64,000 nt of DNA from positions 310,001 to 374,000 of the forward strand of contig AP024879.1 in assembly GCA_024346935.1 (NCBI GenBank), written 5' to 3'. Positions 59,564 through 64,000 of the stretch are shown here, piece by piece. This stretch comes from Vibrio inusitatus (GTDB taxonomy: Bacteria > Pseudomonadota > Gammaproteobacteria > Enterobacterales > Vibrionaceae). How positions within the stretch are numbered: the stretch's first letter is position 1; each line of letters starts with the position of its first letter. Both the position numbers and the translations under genes were made by a program. A model generated the notes under the pieces. That model was not told the origin of the DNA, searched no databases, and saw nothing but the letters and a program-made list of their open reading frames with translations.

Positions 59564-61678
59564 TTAGTTTAGGTACCAGTCCCAAGGCATAAGACCTTGC
59601 TCTTCTAGACCGGTTAAGCGACCTTCACGTAGCTTAGGGTCGACACCTGGGTTGGTGACATAGTCCCAGTCATAGGTTGTGCTATCGCTAAAGCCTTGAG
59701 ATTCGATAACTAATACATTGTCAGCAGCATCGCTGTATTGGTAGTTAGTAAATAACTCTTCGCTAAACCATAGGCGTGACATTTCGTTCATCATTGCCTT
59801 CTCATTGCTTGTCGGGTGAATCTCACTACCGTCAAAACGTACGGCTTTGTTGAACACAAATGGCAGTTCTGAGCCGTTACATGCACCGCTGATGCAACCG
59901 ATCGTTTTGAATAGGTCAATGATTGATAGTTGGTCGAATTCACCCGTTTCTTCATTTAGACCTGTTTTAAAGTTCCACATGTTGAAGCTTGGCTTTTTAT
60001 CAAAGCGATATAGCGTTGTTTCTACTTCACTGTTTGCAGCCATATAACGAGCAGGGCCGTTGAATAGCGTGTCATTTAGCAAGGTTTTAAATTGCTTCAT
60101 GTTGTCAAGAGCACCACCTAAGCTAGCTTCTGAGTTAGGGTAGAAATCAGTTAGAGCCAGAATATCTTGGGTTTGTTGGTGGCTAGTGATTTCAACAATG
60201 TCGACCAAGCAACCTACGGTACCCGTAATATCATTGGTATCAATACAGCCAGTCATTTCAAGTAGATCACCTTCTAGCTTGGCACCATAAAATAAACCAG
60301 TTACTGCACTATAAGCACTGCTTGGCAATACAAGCTCTGCTGAGACGTCATCACTTGCTCGCTCAGATAGTTTTTGCTCAAGAAGAGCGATGTTATTTTC
60401 ATCTTCTAGCCAGTTAACCATTGCAAGTGCAAGCTTTGCTGGGTCTTCGTTAGTAAACAGTTCAGGTTCATCATTTGTTAATAGTTCTATGATTGTTGGA
60501 ACCAAGAACGTAGCGGTAAATAGCATGCCAAAACTGTTCGATTCACTGGCATTGTTTCCTAAAACGGTTGGTACAGTTAATCCTGTTACGATTTGCGGCT
60601 TAGCATGATCCACACAGACCCACTTTTTAAAAATGGTCCCTTGTTCTTCAAGTTCATTACAACCAAGATATGGAGCAAATGGTAAAAGGTTAGACATTGG
60701 CGTACTGTCTGATTCTGGGCCAATAACTGGTACCTGCAATGAGGATAACAGCCAGTTTTTTAGCTGTTCGATACCATTCAAAGCAGTTTCTTGCGATGCC
60801 ATGATCTCGTCAATTGAAGTGTCTGCCTTAAAGTCATTGTTACGGTCCTTAGCTACGTCATAGCTAGGATACTCAAAACCATATGGGTTACTTTGCATAA
60901 TGGCTTGTTGGAAGTATTGACCAGAGACTTGCTCATCCTGTTGCAAAAAACTAATAGACATAGCGCCTGAGCCTTGGCCCATAACAGTTACGTTTTGAGC
61001 ATCGCCACCAAATAGGTTGATGTTATTGTTAACCCACTCTAAGGCGCGTTTCTGATCTCCAAGGCCATAATTTCCATCAGCTAGGTCACTTTCGACCCAC
61101 TGTGTACCTAACTGACCTAAACGATAGTTCAAGCTTACATAAATGAAAGGCTTACCATCATCGCTACCTTGAGCAACCACGGTATCACCGTGCACAAGTG
61201 CTTCAGAGCCTGAGCCATATTCAAAGTCGCCACCATGGATGAACACATACACCGGTAGTTCTGCATCAGCATCTAGGCCAGCTGGACGCCAAATATTTAG
61301 GTTTAAGCAATCTTCACTTTGAGCTTGCTCAGTGGCACGAACTTGCATACACACTTCACCAAACTGAGTTGCATCGATTACTTCATCTAGTTCTTTAGTC
61401 ATGCTGTGTTCAAAGCGAGTTTGTGTCGCGTATTCGATGCCCTTGAAGCTTTCAACACTAACTAGTTTCTCTGTTCCGTCAGTGCCAGTAATAACAACTG
61501 ACTCTTTTGACGCACCAACAGTAGAATCGCCAATGCTTAGTTCGATTGTCTCTGTGGGTAGCGGCGTAATTGGTGCGTCTTCAATTGGAAGCGGTACAGT
61601 AGGGTCAACGTCCGTATAACAAGCCGATAGCGTAGTGCTGATGGCGATAGCGAGAAGAGAACGGTGTAATAAGGTCAT
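59564..61678 (-). CDS. Carboxylesterase-fold lipoprotein lacking Ser and His
   Basis: A protein of 704 residues from the ATG at 61678 (GTGGAAAAAATT upstream). Lipobox LSAC (Cys20). Type-B carboxylesterase fold: 'CLNLNIWRPAG', oxyanion loop 'VYVFIHGGDFEYGSG', 'YVSLNYRLGQLGTQW', 'NYGLGDQKRALEWVNNNINLFGGDAQNV' (read in parts). The nucleophile elbow that normally reads GESAG reads G-Q-G236-S-G, so the Ser is replaced by Gly. The triad His region, normally GA-x-H-G-x-E, reads GAC-N601-GSELPFVF, so His is Asn. The Glu region (NNASESNSF) keeps its Glu. It therefore looks like a pseudoenzyme, similar in logic to animal neuroligins, perhaps a binding or adhesion protein. Confidence 0.85.
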   Translation of the reverse strand: MTLLHRSLLAIAISTTLSACYTDVDPTVPLPIEDAPITPLPTETIELSIGDSTVGASKESVVITGTDGTEKLVSVESFKGIEYATQTRFEHSMTKELDEVIDATQFGEVCMQVRATEQAQSEDCLNLNIWRPAGLDADAELPVYVFIHGGDFEYGSGSEALVHGDTVVAQGSDDGKPFIYVSLNYRLGQLGTQWVESDLADGNYGLGDQKRALEWVNNNINLFGGDAQNVTVMGQGSGAMSISFLQQDEQVSGQYFQQAIMQSNPYGFEYPSYDVAKDRNNDFKADTSIDEIMASQETALNGIEQLKNWLLSSLQVPVIGPESDSTPMSNLLPFAPYLGCNELEEQGTIFKKWVCVDHAKPQIVTGLTVPTVLGNNASESNSFGMLFTATFLVPTIIELLTNDEPELFTNEDPAKLALAMVNWLEDENNIALLEQKLSERASDDVSAELVLPSSAYSAVTGLFYGAKLEGDLLEMTGCIDTNDITGTVGCLVDIVEITSHQQTQDILALTDFYPNSEASLGGALDNMKQFKTLLNDTLFNGPARYMAANSEVETTLYRFDKKPSFNMWNFKTGLNEETGEFDQLSIIDLFKTIGCISGACNGSELPFVFNKAVRFDGSEIHPTSNEKAMMNEMSRLWFSEELFTNYQYSDAADNVLVIESQGFSDSTTYDWDYVTNPGVDPKLREGRLTGLEEQGLMPWDWYLN

Positions 61679-61900
61679 AATTTTTTCCACATTCAATATT
61701 CAGTTTGGAGTACTTATCTGTAAGTGACGCCGCTAGATAAACAATCGAATTTGGCGCTCTCTTTACTTGCGCTATTCGAACTACAGTTTCTTGGGCGTGA
61801 TAGTACGTGGCGATTCGTGATTGTTTGAATCGCTTTTGTTGGATTGAATCCTCCATTTATCGCAGCTCGTTATTTCAAGCCGCGATTGAGGACAAAAGAG

Positions 61901-63544
61901 TTAGAAGCGGTACCCAAGGTTCAAGGTCATTGAGTCGCGTGTTTCACCTTTGTTGTATAGGAAAGACATTTGGTAGTTTTTGCCAAATTGCTTATTGACA
62001 CCCACTAGCGCAGCCCATTGATTAAGGTCTACACCTACATCGTAATCAAACTCTATGTCGCCTGTTATTACTGTACCTTGCATGCGAGATTTCAAGCCTT
62101 GGTATTCAGCGCCAACAAATAGTTGTGTGCGATAATCAACAAGTTGGTAACCTAGCATAGGCTGAACCGTGATAATGCCGTCACCCCAGCGGTCACCGCC
62201 TTCTATGCGAGTAGTAGCATAAGTACCGGTAACAGAAGCGAAGAATTCTTTGTAGCCCACTGATAAAGTGGTACCTACACCGACTAAGTCATACTTGAGT
62301 TTTAGCGGTACGTTAAGGCGGCCAGTAGTACAGGCAGCTGCCAAGTTTTCACAGAAAAAGTCACCTGCGCCAGGCAATTTGTCGTTCAACAGATCTTGCA
62401 ACTCTTCACCAATAGCGCCTGTGTAGCCAGCATCGACATTGGCATCAACGTTGATCTTTCCGACGAAACCGAACACGTTCCAGAAAGGGAGAATGTTGAC
62501 ATCGCCACGAAGTGTTAGAGATTGCGCATTTACTTTTGCAAACGTATCTTCAGGATCAAAGAACTCATTAAGTCGTACACCACCGATGATGAAATCATTG
62601 GTTGGCAGCGTCATATTTTGATCGCGGTATGCGATAGAAATACCAAAAGGCAGAGGTAAGTCGATACCTTGGCGCGCTACCATGTCACCCATTAGAGGGA
62701 AAACTCGATTAACTTCTACGCGCTCTTCGATTAGACGAGGGTCAGAAGCGTCAGAGAAGTGTTCCTCGTCAATAATGTTCACACCGTTGTCATCATATAG
62801 AGCGACCGGTACTACGGACTCAGCAATCTGTACAGGTTTTTTCCCTTTCCTACCTTCCATATCAATCCTCTTTTCCATGAGGATAAGCTTGTCAGTACCT
62901 AGTTTTGCAAAGCTAATTTCTTGGCGATATGTTTCGATGTGGTAACCATTTAACTTAAAAGGAGCACGGTTACTAATAATCATTTGCTTCGGTTCGTCAT
63001 CAGAAATCAGCATTTCTACCTTCATGAAACGGAAATAAGCAATATCTTGGGGAAGACCATACTTTGAGTAATCGAATGTGATTGTCACATCACCATTGTC
63101 TAATTCGGTTGCTCTTACCGATGAAGGGTCATAGCTTTGAGCCCAGTTTCTTAGTCGATATTGAGTGCGAGTCGCTTGTTCTATTTCAGCAATTGCGTCG
63201 AAGTGTTTATCAAGTTTGCTCACATCATGCTTGATACGAAGATCAACATTACCTTTTTGGTCGGTACTCTTGACTAGATATACTGAGGTTTCTCTTGTTT
63301 CATCGGCGATTTGAACAGTTCTGCTCACTAGTTCTACCAAATGATCGCCCATATCGAGAGAGCTGATGCCAAGTTTTGGTAGATCATCATCGATACTGTA
63401 ATGAGCAAAGATTTCTTTGCCTTTAAGTTCAGGGTTGAACGCAATCGAATTGTCGGCCACCGCACTTGAAGAAACTGTCAGCATTGCTGGGGCAATGATG
63501 GTTGATATAGAACGCTTTGCTACTTGTTTTAATACGTTAAACAT
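61901..63544 (-). CDS. Large outer-membrane protein, unrecognised
   Basis: A protein of 547 residues. Signal peptide-like N-terminus (NVLKQVAKRSISTIIAPAMLTVSSSAVA). Residues ~35-330 form a soluble, beta-rich domain ('VRATELDNGDVTITFDYSKYG', 'VFPLMGDMVARQGIDLPLPFGISIAYRD', in parts). Residues ~330-547 are barrel-like ('SLTLRGDVNILPFWNVFGFVGKI', 'LVGVGTTLSVGYKEFFASVTGTYATT', 'MSFLYNKGETRDSMTLNLGYRF' read in parts) and end in GYRF, the outer-membrane signature. Two Cys (CENLAAAC) may form a disulfide. It lies 222 bases upstream of the esterase-like gene on the same strand. Confidence 0.7.
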   Translation of the reverse strand: MFNVLKQVAKRSISTIIAPAMLTVSSSAVADNSIAFNPELKGKEIFAHYSIDDDLPKLGISSLDMGDHLVELVSRTVQIADETRETSVYLVKSTDQKGNVDLRIKHDVSKLDKHFDAIAEIEQATRTQYRLRNWAQSYDPSSVRATELDNGDVTITFDYSKYGLPQDIAYFRFMKVEMLISDDEPKQMIISNRAPFKLNGYHIETYRQEISFAKLGTDKLILMEKRIDMEGRKGKKPVQIAESVVPVALYDDNGVNIIDEEHFSDASDPRLIEERVEVNRVFPLMGDMVARQGIDLPLPFGISIAYRDQNMTLPTNDFIIGGVRLNEFFDPEDTFAKVNAQSLTLRGDVNILPFWNVFGFVGKINVDANVDAGYTGAIGEELQDLLNDKLPGAGDFFCENLAAACTTGRLNVPLKLKYDLVGVGTTLSVGYKEFFASVTGTYATTRIEGGDRWGDGIITVQPMLGYQLVDYRTQLFVGAEYQGLKSRMQGTVITGDIEFDYDVGVDLNQWAALVGVNKQFGKNYQMSFLYNKGETRDSMTLNLGYRF

Positions 63545-64000
63545 TGTTATCCACTTTTACTTGTCAGAACCTCAAACCTATGAGTATTCAGAAATCTAAA
63601 CCTTCATCGAACAACCTTTATTCGATGGATTAGCAAGCCCACTCACTAGCAATGAAACTAGGAAAACCGTATGGGGAGTTGCTGTATAAATTCGCTGTGG
63701 AGCGGATATTAGAGGCAATTAATGGAATGTATTAATCACTTATGTAGGACGTCACCCTCCAATAAATTGAAAATGACAAACGGTAATAAAGAAGGAAAAA
63801 ATAGAAGGCGTTTCGTAGTTGTTTGTTATTTTTTAAAAGTGTACTGAGGCATCTCTAGAATGTTGAAATTGGAGATTTAATTGTAGGGTTAAGTCCTACA
63901 CTGACGATTATTAAGACTTACTATGTTCATTTATTATTCGCGTCAATTAAGCCACTGCAATTAATCTGCTGGTGGCATTTATAACGACAACCTTTAGAGG
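63545..64000. other. Intergenic to window end, 456 bases
   Basis: AT-rich, contains the promoter of the leftward outer-membrane gene. I see no gene or notable structure; any gene on the right begins outside the window. Confidence 0.4.

Overview
The window looks like a stretch of a marine Vibrio genome. The support is a guaC 3' end, TamA-like and DUF1294 proteins of Vibrio type, a dense set of LysR regulators, moderate-to-low GC, and short terminators with T tails. The accessory-rich gene content suits the second chromosome. As I recall, guaC lies on chromosome 2 in V. cholerae, but the window alone cannot prove the replicon. No rRNA, tRNA, CRISPR array or complete insertion sequence is visible.

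Layout. (1) 1-6.6 kb: a lipoprotein/membrane-protein operon (partial CDS, LPP20-like lipoprotein, second lipoprotein, membrane protein), then an M50-like membrane protease, a GIY-YIG-like protein and a PD-(D/E)XK nuclease-like protein. This block ends at a truncated guaC 3' end (6630-6884) that keeps its own terminator, which suggests the right edge of an inserted island. (2) 7-12.3 kb: an extended-SDR reductase divergent from a TetR regulator with two matching operators, a cold-shock/DUF1294 fusion, a DUF3299 protein, and a PHP-domain lipoprotein whose signal peptide is frameshifted by a 10-bp tandem duplication. (3) 12.8-15.6 kb: an M20 amidohydrolase and AbgT transporter operon with a CRP-like site. 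(4) 16.6-28.8 kb: a cluster of LysR regulators and secreted DUF1254/DUF1214 proteins, including a DUF1214 fragment, an alkylsulfatase-like protein with an altered metal site, and a MITE-like repeat. (5) 28.9-38.2 kb: a signalling block with a GGDEF cyclase, an Ig-like lipoprotein, a large BvgS-type hybrid kinase divergent from a REC-EAL phosphodiesterase, and a Crp/Fnr regulator. (6) 38.4-44.8 kb: small outer-membrane barrels and a third LysR-DUF1254 module. (7) 45.6-49.7 kb: a UbiX / porin / LpdD / UbiD cassette, which should be a prenylated-FMN aromatic acid decarboxylase system with its own porin. (8) 49.9-52.5 kb: a fourth LysR-DUF1254 divergent pair. (9) 52.6-64 kb: an orphan TamA-like barrel, a 1-kb array of nine ~108-bp double-palindrome units, an AlkX/YcaQ-type glycosylase, a GreA/GreB-like factor, a phospholipase D lipoprotein, a carboxylesterase-fold lipoprotein that has lost its catalytic Ser and His, and outer-membrane proteins.

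The strongest system-level signal is a repeated module: a LysR regulator encoded divergently from a secreted DUF1254/DUF1214 protein. It occurs four times with different companions (alkylsulfatase-like protein, outer-membrane barrel) beside an aromatic decarboxylase cassette. I infer an expanded, locally regulated periplasmic or surface system for a class of hydrophobic or aromatic marine substrates. The biochemical role of DUF1254/DUF1214 proteins is not established from this sequence.
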